Below, in pieces: positions 23,615 through 32,274 of a stretch of 35,534 nucleotides of DNA. Every line of letters begins with the position of its first letter. Position 1 is the stretch's first letter. The position numbers and the translations under genes are program-made. The notes below the pieces were generated by a model. That model saw nothing but the letters and a program-made list of their open reading frames with translations. It did no database searches and was not told the origin of the DNA. Origin of the DNA: Moraxellaceae bacterium (GTDB taxonomy: Bacteria; Pseudomonadota; Gammaproteobacteria; Pseudomonadales; Moraxellaceae); contig JACMMY010000222.1 in NCBI GenBank assembly GCA_014378805.1, forward strand, positions 1 to 35,534, written 5' to 3'.

Positions 23615-24010
23615 ATGCCAGCTGTACTCGTGGAGGTCCGATGCGACCATGGTCAAGAGCGGGAAATTCAGCTCATGTAAGCAGTACACTCGGCGATGGT
23701 TGAGGCTTTCAGGATACCCGTTACGGATCGAACTGTGGGCCTGATCGTACACCAGCCCCACAGAATGATGTATCTCCCAGATCTGACGCATCCTGAACTG
23801 TTTACTCAAGTGAGTATTGATGCCTTTTCTGGACGCTCCATTGATGCAAAACGCGCCCTCTATCGCGCCATCGTCTCAAATCTCGAAGTTCTTGTCATTC
23901 CTAAGTCGCATGTAAAGGTTTTGCTTCGCGAACTCCCCAAAGAGAACTGGGGAATCCGTGGCGGTCAAGCAGGCTCAGATGTCGATATCGGATTCAAAAT
24001 TGAGGTTTAG
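23615..24010 (+). pseudogene. Tautomerase-family protein broken by one stop codon
   Basis: AAGGAG precedes ATG 23615. The frame begins MPAVLVEVRCDHGQERE with Pro as first mature residue, the catalytic base of tautomerases, then meets TAA at 23678-23680 (codon 22) and continues in the same frame: AVHSAMVEAFRIPVTDR, IDAFSGRSIDAKRALYRAIV and ELPKENWGIRGGQAGSDVD to 24010. The length of about 131 residues and the NWGIRGG block match the tautomerase-3/MIF-like group. Homologues have an acidic or amide residue before AVH, so GAA or CAA to TAA is the likely lesion. The first ATG after the stop would lose the catalytic Pro. Substrate unknown. Confidence 0.83.
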
Positions 24011-24081
24011 TGTTCTATTAAGTTCGGACTGATCAGCTCAAGGATCGCACCCATTTTTCGGCTGCGACCCTTAGCAGTGCC

Positions 24082-25467
24082 TCAATCAAACCACTTCAAC
24101 TTATCACGTAACTTCACCACTTCACCAATAATGGTCAAAGTCGGCGCAACCACTTTTTGCTCATCAATCAAATCAGCAATCGTCGCAATCGTGCCTACAA
24201 CCACATGTTGATCTGGCGTAGTTCCTTTACTAACCAAAGCAATCGGCATATCGCCGCGCAAACCATGCGCCATCAACTCTTGGCAGGTATTGCGAAGTCC
24301 AACTAAGCCCATGTATAGCACAAGCGTTTGATTTTCATAAATCAGCTCCGACCAAGGCAATGCAGGCGAACCATCTTTTAAATGACCCGTCAAAAAGCGC
24401 ACGCTTTGCGCGTAATCTCGATGCGTCAGCGGAATGCCTGCATAGGCACTACATCCTGTTGCTGCGGTAATCCCTGGCACGACCTGAAATGCGATACCAG
24501 CCGCAACCAACTCCTCAATTTCTTCGCCGCCACGACCAAAGATAAACGGATCACCGCCTTTTAGACGACAAACGCGCTTGCCTTCTTTGGCAAGACGAAC
24601 GAGTAATTGATTAATATTCTCTTGTGGCACAGCATGATTTGCACGCGCTTTGCCGACGTAAATTCGTTCTGCATCGCGACGAACCAATGACATGATCGGT
24701 GCAGACACCAATCGATCATAGACCACGACATCGGCCTGTTGCATCAGACGCAGCGCTTTAAACGTCAGCAAATCAGGATCGCCTGGACCCGCGCCAACAA
24801 GATAAACCTCGCCTTTCGATGATGAATCAGCTAACCAATCTGCCAATGCTTGTGGCATTGCTGCGTCGGCTTCATCTCGCTGACCATTGAGGACTTTTTC
24901 GCCAATTGGACCTGCATACAAATCTTCCCAAAAAATTCGGCGCTCATCAGGGTTCACAATCGCAGCTTTAATCTGTGGTCGCCAATCTCCCGAAAACTTA
25001 GATAAATCACCAAATTTTGCAGGCACTAATGATTCGATTTTCGTGCGTAATTGGCGCGCTAATACAGGCGACTTTCCACCACTAGAGATCGAAATCAACA
25101 GCGGTGAACGGTCTACAATTGCGGGGACGATAAAACGACAGTGCGGTGGATCATCCACTGAGTTGACTAAAATTTTAAGCGATTCACAATCATGGAAAAC
25201 TTGTTGATTGACAGCCGGATCATCCGTTGCGGCAATCACCAGACGATAGTCTTGCAGATTAAAATGAGAAGAATAGAACTCCAGAAACACACTGCCGCCG
25301 CTCTCTTTAACCATGCGATCCAATTCAGGAATCACATCCATCGCAATGACATCTAACTGCGCGCCCGCTTGCACCAACAAATCGGCCTTACGCCGCGCAA
25401 TCTTTCCACCACCCACAATCAAGCATCGTTGATGAGTCAGTTTAAGCGCAATTGGTAAAACATCCAT
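24082..25467 (-). CDS. cysG: Siroheme synthase CysG
   Basis: 461 residues (E. coli 457). N-terminal half: NAD-binding IVGGGKIARRKADLLVQAGA of precorrin-2 dehydrogenase/ferrochelatase. C-terminal half from about residue 214: uroporphyrinogen methyltransferase with VYLVGAGPGDPDLLTFKAL, YVGKARANHAVPQ, RLKGGDPFIFGRGGEE, VPGITAATGCSAYAGIPLTHRD. Known role: makes siroheme from uroporphyrinogen III for sulfite and nitrite reductases. It follows serS on the same strand with a hairpin between, so the two may be only partly linked. Confidence 0.97.
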   Translation of the reverse strand: MDVLPIALKLTHQRCLIVGGGKIARRKADLLVQAGAQLDVIAMDVIPELDRMVKESGGSVFLEFYSSHFNLQDYRLVIAATDDPAVNQQVFHDCESLKILVNSVDDPPHCRFIVPAIVDRSPLLISISSGGKSPVLARQLRTKIESLVPAKFGDLSKFSGDWRPQIKAAIVNPDERRIFWEDLYAGPIGEKVLNGQRDEADAAMPQALADWLADSSSKGEVYLVGAGPGDPDLLTFKALRLMQQADVVVYDRLVSAPIMSLVRRDAERIYVGKARANHAVPQENINQLLVRLAKEGKRVCRLKGGDPFIFGRGGEEIEELVAAGIAFQVVPGITAATGCSAYAGIPLTHRDYAQSVRFLTGHLKDGSPALPWSELIYENQTLVLYMGLVGLRNTCQELMAHGLRGDMPIALVSKGTTPDQHVVVGTIATIADLIDEQKVVAPTLTIIGEVVKLRDKLKWFD

Positions 25468-25492
25468 ACATCACCCCAACAACCATAAATAA

Positions 25493-25517
25493 GGAGGCAT
25501 TACGCCTCCCTTTTTTT
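25493..25517. terminator. Hairpin between serS and cysG
   Basis: GGAGGC (25493-25498) and GCCTCC (25504-25509) pair with a 5-base loop. T7 follows on the plus strand, while on the minus strand, where serS is read, the tail is the weaker TTATTT. Probably a leaky terminator for serS. Confidence 0.7.
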
Positions 25518-25538
25518 AAATATTAAACAACTAAACAA

Positions 25539-26810
25539 CTACTTGATTGACTCAAGTCCGCGTAGATAAGGACGAAGTGCAACAGGAATCGTAATCGAAC
25601 CATCCGCTTGTTGATGGTTTTCCATCAGTGCCAATAAGGTACGACCGACTGCCAAACCTGAACCATTTAACGTATGCACAAACTCGGTTTTCTTATCCGC
25701 TTTAAAACGCGCTTTCATACGACGTGCTTGAAAATCACCAAACATGGAACAGCTTGAAATCTCGCGATACGTATCTTGGCTAGGTAACCACACTTCTAAG
25801 TCATAGGTTTTTGCCGCTGAGAAACCCATATCGCCACCACACAGCAATACTTTGCGATATGGTAACTCTAACGCCTGCAAAATCGCTTCCGCATGACCAG
25901 TCAGCGTTTCTAATGCTTGTGCTGACTCTTCTGGTTTAACGATTTGCACGATTTCAACTTTTTCAAACTGATGCTGACGAATCAAACCACGCGTGTCACG
26001 ACCATACGAACCCGCTTCACTACGGAAACACGGTGTATGCGCCACAAATTTCAGTGGTAATGTCTTCTCATCAATGATTTCATCACGAACCAAATTGGTG
26101 ACAGGCACTTCAGCGGTTGGAATCAAATAATAAGTTTTCTCACCTTCAAGCTTAAACAAATCTTCTACAAATTTAGGCAATTGACCTGTGCCTTTTAAGC
26201 TTTCAGCATTGACCAAAAGGGGTACATACACTTCGGTATAACCATGCTGCTCGGTATGAAAATCAACCATGAACTGCGCCAACGCACGTTGCAAACGCGC
26301 CAATGGCCCTTTCAACACACTAAAGCGTGAACCAGTGATTTCAGTCGCTTTGGCAAAGTTCAAACCACCCATGCTTTCGCCAATGTCAGTATGGTCTTTG
26401 ATTGGGAAATCAAAGCTACGCGGTGTTCCCCATTTAAGCACTTCGACATTATCTTTTTCATCTGCGCCAATTGGCACAGAGTCGTCAGGCATGTTCGGAA
26501 TGCTCATCGCATGCGTTTCAATTTCGGTTTGCAGTGCATCGAATTCAGCTTCAATGCGCTTCACTTCTTCGCCAACCGCTTGCATACGCGCCATCAATTC
26601 GCTGGCATCGCCGCCTGTTTTTTTGATCTGCCCGACTTGCTTTGCGCCATTATTACGCTCGGCCTGCAACGTTTCAGTCCGTCCTTGCAAGTCTTTACGA
26701 CGTGCTTCAAGCCCCGCCCAAAGTGCAGAATCCAACTGTAAGCCGCCACGTTTTGCGAGGGCTGCGTTAATCACATCAAGTTGGGCGCGAAGTAGTTTAG
26801 GGTCTAGCAT
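25539..26810 (-). CDS. serS: Seryl-tRNA synthetase
   Basis: 423 residues from ATG 26810, giving the canonical MLDPKLLRAQLDVINAALAKRGG; the longer frame from 26888 would add an uncharged N-terminus not found in the family. The N-terminal coiled-coil tRNA arm (about 25-100) is followed by class II motifs: motif 2 FRSEAGSYGRDTRGLIRQHQFEKVE region and motif 3 LNGSGLAVGRTLLALMEN, listed in parts. Known reaction: charging of tRNA-Ser with serine; also tRNA-Sec. Confidence 0.98.
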   Translation of the reverse strand: MLDPKLLRAQLDVINAALAKRGGLQLDSALWAGLEARRKDLQGRTETLQAERNNGAKQVGQIKKTGGDASELMARMQAVGEEVKRIEAEFDALQTEIETHAMSIPNMPDDSVPIGADEKDNVEVLKWGTPRSFDFPIKDHTDIGESMGGLNFAKATEITGSRFSVLKGPLARLQRALAQFMVDFHTEQHGYTEVYVPLLVNAESLKGTGQLPKFVEDLFKLEGEKTYYLIPTAEVPVTNLVRDEIIDEKTLPLKFVAHTPCFRSEAGSYGRDTRGLIRQHQFEKVEIVQIVKPEESAQALETLTGHAEAILQALELPYRKVLLCGGDMGFSAAKTYDLEVWLPSQDTYREISSCSMFGDFQARRMKARFKADKKTEFVHTLNGSGLAVGRTLLALMENHQQADGSITIPVALRPYLRGLESIK

Positions 26811-27261
26811 TTTTTGTCCGTAATTGTGCCAATGGCTTTGAAATAGGTGAATAAACGAATAGCAGATAGTGTAAGGGGTTTGCATCATTATGGGTAGAGA
26901 TTAGGACGCGTTAAAAACAACGTAATCCATCGCTAAATACACCATGATCAGTAATATATTGATTATACACTGTGATTGCTTGTTGATTTTTTCAGTAACC
27001 AACACTCTTTTGTGAATGAAATCATAACGACATGGTGCTCATTATCAATTACATCAGAATCGTTATTAATATTTTTCTGACTTTTTACTTGAATAAGCGC
27101 TTTATTAAGTACCATGTTACGCATCCACATTCAAAATCATTAAATTCAAAGTATTGTACGGGCAACCTGTGGTTGCTCTTATTGAAAGATGTTCCAATAT
27201 TTGATCAGGACGATCAGAGATCGCCCCTACGCTCAATTGCTTGCTCTACAACAAAAACCTA
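26811..27261. other. Intergenic region between serS and the RhlE-type gene
   Basis: 451 bases without a convincing gene. A small hairpin, GCAACC (27162-27167) with GGTTGC (27171-27176), lies downstream of the helicase gene and might act as its terminator although the T-tract is poor. The rest is AT-rich and includes the upstream region of serS. Confidence 0.4.
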
Positions 27262-28665
27262 TCAGCTACCCGAACCTGAACTGCGACGACGCTGTCCTGC
27301 ATGGTTAGCATGACCAGAATGTGGCGAAGTGCCTTGCGGTTTAGGCTTCTGACCAGCAGGTTTAGCTGCGCCACCCAAGTTACTTCTAGGATTGCGCGGC
27401 GGACGTGCCACTTGTGGTTTACGCAGCGGTTCAGCTCTGATTTTCGGATCAACTTCAAAACCCTTAATCACACGCTGTTCAAGTTTACGTTTCATCAGCT
27501 TTTCGATATTAGCCAGCAAACCCAACTCATCGATACAGACCAGTGAACACGCTTCACCTTCCGAACCCGCACGACCTGTACGACCAATGCGATGCACGTA
27601 GTCTTCTGGCGTATTTGGCAATTCATAATTCACCACATGCGGCAATTGATCAATATCAATCCCACGCGCAGCAATATCGGTTGCAACCAATACACGTAAA
27701 CGACCTGCTTTAAATTCACTTAAGGCACGCTCACGCGCAGCTTGGCTCTTATTCCCATGAATCGCCATGGCTGAAATGCCTGCATTATCCAGCTGTTCCG
27801 CCAAACGATTTGAACCATGTTTGGTACGCGCAAAGACCAGCACTTGTTCCCAACGATTGGTGGTGATCAAATGTTCAAGCAGTGCACGTTTCTTTTCACG
27901 ATCAACAGGATGCACGACTTGACTGACCAATTCAGCAGGCGCATTTTGTTTCGCCACTTCGATATAGACAGGATCATTCAAAATACCAGCCGCAAGCGTC
28001 TTAATCTCTTGCGAGAAGGTTGCAGAGAACAATAGATTCTGACGAGTCTTAGGCAACAACGGCAAAATACGACGGATATCACGAATAAAGCCCATGTCTA
28101 ACATGCGATCTGCTTCGTCTAACACCAGCGTATCAACACCTGACAAATCAATCGTTTTCTGACCAATATGATCCAAAAGACGTCCAGGTGTCGCCACCAA
28201 AATATCGACGCGACGATTCAGTTTATCTTTTTGTGGATTAATGTTTACACCGCCAAAGATCACCAATGATTTCACATCGAGATGCTGACCATAAGTACGA
28301 ACGCTTTCTTCAACTTGCGATGCGAGTTCACGCGTTGGCGTTAAAATGAGCGTGCGAATCTTCGCTTTATGATTCACGCGTGAAAAATCAACGCGCGACA
28401 ACAGTTCGAGGATTGGTAATGTAAAACCCGCTGTTTTTCCTGTGCCTGTTTGCGCAGCGGCCAGCAAATCACGACCTGCGATCACTGCAGGAATCGCTTC
28501 CACTTGAATCGGTGTAGGCGAAGTATACCCTTGTGCTTCTAACGCTTTCACAATCTTTGGCGATAAACCAAGTTGTGCGAAAGTCACGTTAGCTGTTTGT
28601 TTTTGTAAAGAATCTGGGGTGTTTTCTGAAGTTTTCGCAGAAACAGTATTTACCACTAAAGACAT
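27262..28665 (-). CDS. rhlE: DEAD-box RNA helicase, RhlE type
   Basis: 467 residues from ATG 28665; a TTG at 28683 adds six. Motifs in order: TFAQLGLSPKIVKALE and YTSPTPIQ (Q motif), AQTGTGKT (I), PTRELASQV (Ia), VATPGRLLD (Ib), DEAD (II), SAT (III), VATDIAARGIDI (V) and HRIGRTGR (VI). The C-terminal tail is basic and rich in Pro, Gly and Ser (from about residue 400), as in RhlE and other cold-induced helicases. Known role: ATP-dependent RNA unwinding in ribosome assembly or RNA turnover. The exact subfamily (RhlE rather than SrmB or DbpA) is inferred from overall form. Confidence 0.85.
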   Translation of the reverse strand: MSLVVNTVSAKTSENTPDSLQKQTANVTFAQLGLSPKIVKALEAQGYTSPTPIQVEAIPAVIAGRDLLAAAQTGTGKTAGFTLPILELLSRVDFSRVNHKAKIRTLILTPTRELASQVEESVRTYGQHLDVKSLVIFGGVNINPQKDKLNRRVDILVATPGRLLDHIGQKTIDLSGVDTLVLDEADRMLDMGFIRDIRRILPLLPKTRQNLLFSATFSQEIKTLAAGILNDPVYIEVAKQNAPAELVSQVVHPVDREKKRALLEHLITTNRWEQVLVFARTKHGSNRLAEQLDNAGISAMAIHGNKSQAARERALSEFKAGRLRVLVATDIAARGIDIDQLPHVVNYELPNTPEDYVHRIGRTGRAGSEGEACSLVCIDELGLLANIEKLMKRKLEQRVIKGFEVDPKIRAEPLRKPQVARPPRNPRSNLGGAAKPAGQKPKPQGTSPHSGHANHAGQRRRSSGSGS

Positions 28666-28697
28666 AGGATGCTCATCAATCAAGGCGTGATCGCACG

Positions 28698-28714
28698 ACG
28701 CACAAAAAGTGCGT
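28698..28714 (-). promoter_or_regulatory. Small hairpin in the helicase 5' leader
   Basis: ACGCAC and GTGCGT pair perfectly around five A, 33 bases before the helicase ATG. A leader structure is plausible for a cold-regulated helicase but nothing more is visible in the 238-base gap. Confidence 0.4.
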
Positions 28715-28903
28715 AAAATGCAATATAAACGTCATTATAACAGCTTCGGCAAAGTCATTGTTCGTAGTATACTAATTCAACAACTTGCTCTTTATAAAAG
28801 TTTGATGAGGAAACGATTTTTTTTATATTGTCAGCCCAGTTGCTTGTATCAGCTAAGTCATTAAAAAACTCATCACAAATACGATTCATAAAAGGTATAC
28901 GCT

Positions 28904-30223
28904 GTGAGCTTGCTCAATAACTTTGTAGTGCTTGGTATTTTAATCGCATGTAGCGCGTTTCTATCGATGTCAGAAATCTCGATTGCTGCTGCAAGAAAAA
29001 TTAAACTTCAACTTCTTCTGGCCGAAGGTAAATTAGGCGCGCAGAAAGTGCTTACTGTCCAAGATCAAGCAGGGAACTTTTTTGCGGCGACGCAAATTGG
29101 CTTAAATGCAGTCGCGATTTTAGGGGGTATTTTAGGTCAAGCCGCATTCACGCCCTACATCCAATACTTTATCAGTCAATTTTATAATGGTGACATGCTG
29201 GGCACGATTAGCTTTGTGCTGTCCTTTATTTTTGTGACATCGTTATTCATACTCTTTGCAGATCTCATGCCGAAACGTATTGCCATGACTGCGCCTGAGC
29301 AAGTCTCTATTCGACTGGTTAGCCCATTATTATTTTTTATTAAAATCTGTACACCGCTGATTTTATTGATTAATGGTGCAGCAAATGCACTCTTTAAACT
29401 TTTTAAAATTTCAACCGTTCGTAATGACGCGATCACTTACGACGATATTTACGCCATGGTCGATGCAGGCGCACAAACGGGTGCTATTCATAAACAAGAA
29501 TTTCATCTGATTGAAAATGTGTTTGAACTTGAGTCACGCACTGTACCCTCATCGATGACCTCACGCGAAAGTATTATTTATTTTACCTTACAAGAAAGTA
29601 ACGACAGCCTAAAACAGAAAATTGCCGCACATCCGCATTCAAAATTTTTAATCTGTGACCAAACGATTGATACCGTAATTGGCTATGTCGACACCAAAGA
29701 TATTTTACTTCGCATGATCAACAATCAACCACTCGCACAAATTTACGAATCCAATATTCGCGCGGTATTAATGATTCCAGACTCACTGACGCTGTCGGAG
29801 CTATTAGCGCGATTTAAAGCCACACGTGAAGATTTTGCAGCCGTGATCAATGAATACGCATTAGTCGTCGGTGTCATTACGCTGAATGACATCATGAGCA
29901 CCGTAATGGGCAACTTGGTCAGTCAAAGCCAAGAAGAACAAGTGATGCAGCGCGATGAAAATTCATGGCTCGTCGATGGAGCAACGCCGATTGGTGATGT
30001 GAAAAATGCTCTTGGACTCGAGTTTTTGCCTGATGACGACAACTATGAAACGATCGCAGGTTTTATCATGTACATGCTACGTAAAATTCCGAAACTTACA
30101 GATTTTGTTGAGTTTGCGGGATTTAAATTCGAAGTCGTCGATATTGATCACTATAAAATTGACCAACTTCTTGTTACACGTATAATTATACCCTCACAAG
30201 TCTCTGAAGAAACTCATCATTAA
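28904..30223 (+). CDS. CNNM/CorC (hemolysin C-like) membrane protein with CBS pair
   Basis: 439 residues starting at GTG 28904, preceded by AAAGG. Four membrane segments form the CNNM domain (SEISIAAARKIKLQLL, TQIGLNAVAILGGILGQ, ADLMPKRIAMTAPEQ are family signatures). Then come a CBS pair (about 210-330, with SSMTSRESIIYF and EYALVVGVITLNDIMS) and a C-terminal CorC/HlyC domain (WLVDGATPIGDVKNALG, AGFIMYMLRKIP). Similar to YtfL/YfjD; family members are linked to Mg, Co or polyamine export. Its stop codon lies inside a 13-bp tandem repeat. Confidence 0.93.
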   Translation: MSLLNNFVVLGILIACSAFLSMSEISIAAARKIKLQLLLAEGKLGAQKVLTVQDQAGNFFAATQIGLNAVAILGGILGQAAFTPYIQYFISQFYNGDMLGTISFVLSFIFVTSLFILFADLMPKRIAMTAPEQVSIRLVSPLLFFIKICTPLILLINGAANALFKLFKISTVRNDAITYDDIYAMVDAGAQTGAIHKQEFHLIENVFELESRTVPSSMTSRESIIYFTLQESNDSLKQKIAAHPHSKFLICDQTIDTVIGYVDTKDILLRMINNQPLAQIYESNIRAVLMIPDSLTLSELLARFKATREDFAAVINEYALVVGVITLNDIMSTVMGNLVSQSQEEQVMQRDENSWLVDGATPIGDVKNALGLEFLPDDDNYETIAGFIMYMLRKIPKLTDFVEFAGFKFEVVDIDHYKIDQLLVTRIIIPSQVSEETHH

Positions 30224-30249
30224 AACTCATCATTAAAACTCATCATTAA
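30211..30249. repeat. Tandem 13-mer AACTCATCATTAA x 3
   Basis: Three exact copies (30211-30223, 30224-30236, 30237-30249) and a diverged fourth (AATTCATCAAGG). The first copy contains the final codons and TAA of the CNNM gene, so the two extra copies are duplicates of the gene's end, and the diverged fourth contributes the AAGGAA ribosome site of the next gene. Confidence 0.95.
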
Positions 30250-30271
30250 AATTCATCAAGGAAATTCTGCA

Positions 30272-31033
30272 ATGAAATGCGTATTTATCACAGGTGCTGG
30301 CGCTGGCATTGGTCAAGAAACAGCTCGACTTTTTGCAAAAAAAGGCTGGTTTGTTGGTTTGTATGATCGTGATGAAGGAGCTGTAAAAAAACTTGCAGAT
30401 GAAATTGGCAGCAAACAAGCCATTTTCGGCAAGCTCGATGTTACAGATGTTGATGGATGGAAAAAATCGCTGGCTGATTTTTTTGATCAAACATCACAAC
30501 TTGATTTGCTGATAAACAATGCAGGCGTTTTGTATTCAGGTGCGTTTGAAAACATCACGATTCAACAGCATAAACAAATTATTGATATCAATGTGCAAGG
30601 GGTCATTAACGGCTGTCATAGCGCATTTCCTTATTTACAAACGACACCACATTCACGTGTGATCAATATCTCTTCTGCCTCCGCAATTTATGGTCAACCT
30701 GATATTGCAACCTACTCAGCCAGTAAGTTTGCAATTCGCGGTCTCACAGAAGCACTTGATAATGAATGGAAAGTTCAGGGTATTCGCGTCGTAGACATCA
30801 TGCCATTGTTTGTAAAAACAGCCATGGTCACCGATATGAAAGCTGCAAGTTTCCGCAAAATGGGTGCGAAACTCACGCCAAATGATGTTGCGTTGGCAAT
30901 CTATCGCGTCACAAAAGAAAAAACACCCGCAACCCACACCCCTGTGGGACTTTCAACTCGCCTACTCTACACCGTCTCTGGTTTTGCACCGGATCGATTG
31001 AATCATTGGCTGAACGGTTTACTCAGCAAGTAA
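30272..31033 (+). CDS. Short-chain dehydrogenase/reductase (SDR)
   Basis: 253 residues, classical SDR length. TGAGAGIG cofactor loop (residues 7-14), LDV, NNAG, catalytic Ser in INISSASAIYG and YSASK. Arg-free NAD loop followed by YDRDEG, where Asp after the second strand favours NAD over NADP. Substrate unknown; the C-terminal hydrophobic part (STRLLYTVSGFAP) recalls SDRs acting on long-chain or hydrophobic alcohols. AAGGAA stands before ATG 30272. Followed by a terminator. Confidence 0.9.
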   Translation: MKCVFITGAGAGIGQETARLFAKKGWFVGLYDRDEGAVKKLADEIGSKQAIFGKLDVTDVDGWKKSLADFFDQTSQLDLLINNAGVLYSGAFENITIQQHKQIIDINVQGVINGCHSAFPYLQTTPHSRVINISSASAIYGQPDIATYSASKFAIRGLTEALDNEWKVQGIRVVDIMPLFVKTAMVTDMKAASFRKMGAKLTPNDVALAIYRVTKEKTPATHTPVGLSTRLLYTVSGFAPDRLNHWLNGLLSK

Positions 31034-31047
31034 TCCTTGCAGTAAAT

Positions 31048-31112
31048 AAAACCCTTAGTATGAAAAGTGCGACTTCAATGCATGAAGTGTATTTTTCATA
31101 GTAAGGGTTTTT
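31048..31112 (+). terminator. Long-stem terminator after the SDR gene
   Basis: AAAACCCTTA (from 31048) pairs with TAAGGGTTTT (from 31102) and the inner TATGAAAA pairs with TTTTTCATA, making an interrupted long stem with T-rich 3' end. Confidence 0.75.
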
Positions 31113-31162
31113 CTTTATGGCGTTTGACCAAAGCCCTTATTTTCCTACTGATATCGCATATC

Positions 31163-31197
31163 TCGACAGGCACCTAGTTAAAAGTTCAGCCTGTCGA
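31163..31197. repeat. REP-like palindrome downstream of lolA
   Basis: TCGACAGGC (31163-31171) and GCCTGTCGA (31189-31197) are perfect reverse complements with a 17-base loop. The CTTCGACAGGCT motif is a common repetitive extragenic palindrome. Confidence 0.65.
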
Positions 31198-31250
31198 AGC
31201 GTGTCCCAAGGATACGATTGAAAAACACTTTGATGAAACCTGAATTGACC

Positions 31251-31958
31251 TTACTGATCAATCACATCCACACCTTTCGGTGGCACAAACTGAAACTGAC
31301 TATTAGCAATAACAGGATTGAGTTTTGTCTCCGTAAAATTCACAGTTGTTTGTTGGCCGAGTGAATCTGACAACACCATTTGCGATGGCATATTATTTTC
31401 AAAACGTATTGCCAAACTCTCAAACACGCCATCTTTCGCACGTGGATACAATACAAAATAAGGCACTGCGTTATTAGGTTGCGTCACCTTATACGACTTC
31501 ATCATCTGCGCAGCATTGCCAGACAGCAACAATGCGGGCGTGTTACTCATTTGCTCATCTAACGTTTGACGCGTCGCCTGCTGTAAATCAGGATCGTAAA
31601 TCCACACGGTTTTGCCACTGGTCACAATCAATTGCTTCATCGGACTCGTGGTTTCCCAACGGAACAAACCTTGACGTTTGACCTGCATCACACCGCTAAA
31701 AGTTTGACCCAAATGTGTTGATTTCAGACCCATTTGCTTTTGTGCTGGCAACGGTTTAGTCGGCGTAGTCGCTTTCGTGGTTTGATTAAAATTGGCTTGT
31801 AGGCTATTCATTTTACGGAGTAGACCATTTAAATTTGTGGTTGCTTGCGCTGGTGTTGCGGCAACTTGTGTGGTCATTTGTCCTGCAGATGCAACGGATG
31901 TGACCATCGGTAACGTGAAAGCAATTGAAATAGCCAAAACACTGAATGAACGACTCAT
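31251..31958 (-). CDS. lolA: Outer-membrane lipoprotein carrier protein LolA
   Basis: 235 residues from ATG 31958, preceded by GGGA. Signal peptide SFSVLAISIAFTLPMVTSVASA. Mature part: LLRKMNSLQANFNQTT, FSGVMQVKRQGLFRWETTSPMKQLIV, GKTVWIYDPDLQQATRQ (given in parts), the hallmark LolA strands. Known role: periplasmic chaperone carrying lipoproteins from LolCDE to LolB. A Thr/Pro/Lys-rich insertion (KATTPTKPLPAQKQ) sits after the first helix and makes it longer than E. coli LolA. Confidence 0.93.
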   Translation of the reverse strand: MSRSFSVLAISIAFTLPMVTSVASAGQMTTQVAATPAQATTNLNGLLRKMNSLQANFNQTTKATTPTKPLPAQKQMGLKSTHLGQTFSGVMQVKRQGLFRWETTSPMKQLIVTSGKTVWIYDPDLQQATRQTLDEQMSNTPALLLSGNAAQMMKSYKVTQPNNAVPYFVLYPRAKDGVFESLAIRFENNMPSQMVLSDSLGQQTTVNFTETKLNPVIANSQFQFVPPKGVDVIDQ

Positions 31959-32274
31959 AATTTTTCCCAATTTAAACCTGTGAATTCAATCATCTTTAAT
32001 CATGGTGCTATTTTGCCTTCAGATGCCCCAGCAATCCACAGCGGTTTTGTGTGTATTAGAAAGCATTCGATGACGTTCAGTAAAAATTATGATGAATTAT
32101 GGAGATAAAAAAAGCACCTTCGATGACAAAGATGCTTTGTTGATATCATAATTTTAAATCAATATTGAAAAGCTGATTGCGCTTTTATTTCTATGCAATT
32201 GAAAATATCAATATACGCGATATTTGCTGAACGCCTCACTACAAAATGCTCCGTGAGCTTTAAAAGTGAGTGAG
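31959..32274. other. Intergenic region between lolA and the OlsB-like gene
   Basis: 316 bases with no gene. It contains the terminator of the OlsB-like gene (32107-32138) and the lolA promoter region; no clear -35/-10 seen. Confidence 0.5.
32107..32138 (-). terminator. Terminator of the OlsB-like gene
   Basis: On the minus strand AAAGCATCTT pairs with AAGGTGCTTT (one G-T pair) and a run of T follows (A-run at 32107-32113 on the plus strand). Confidence 0.75.
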
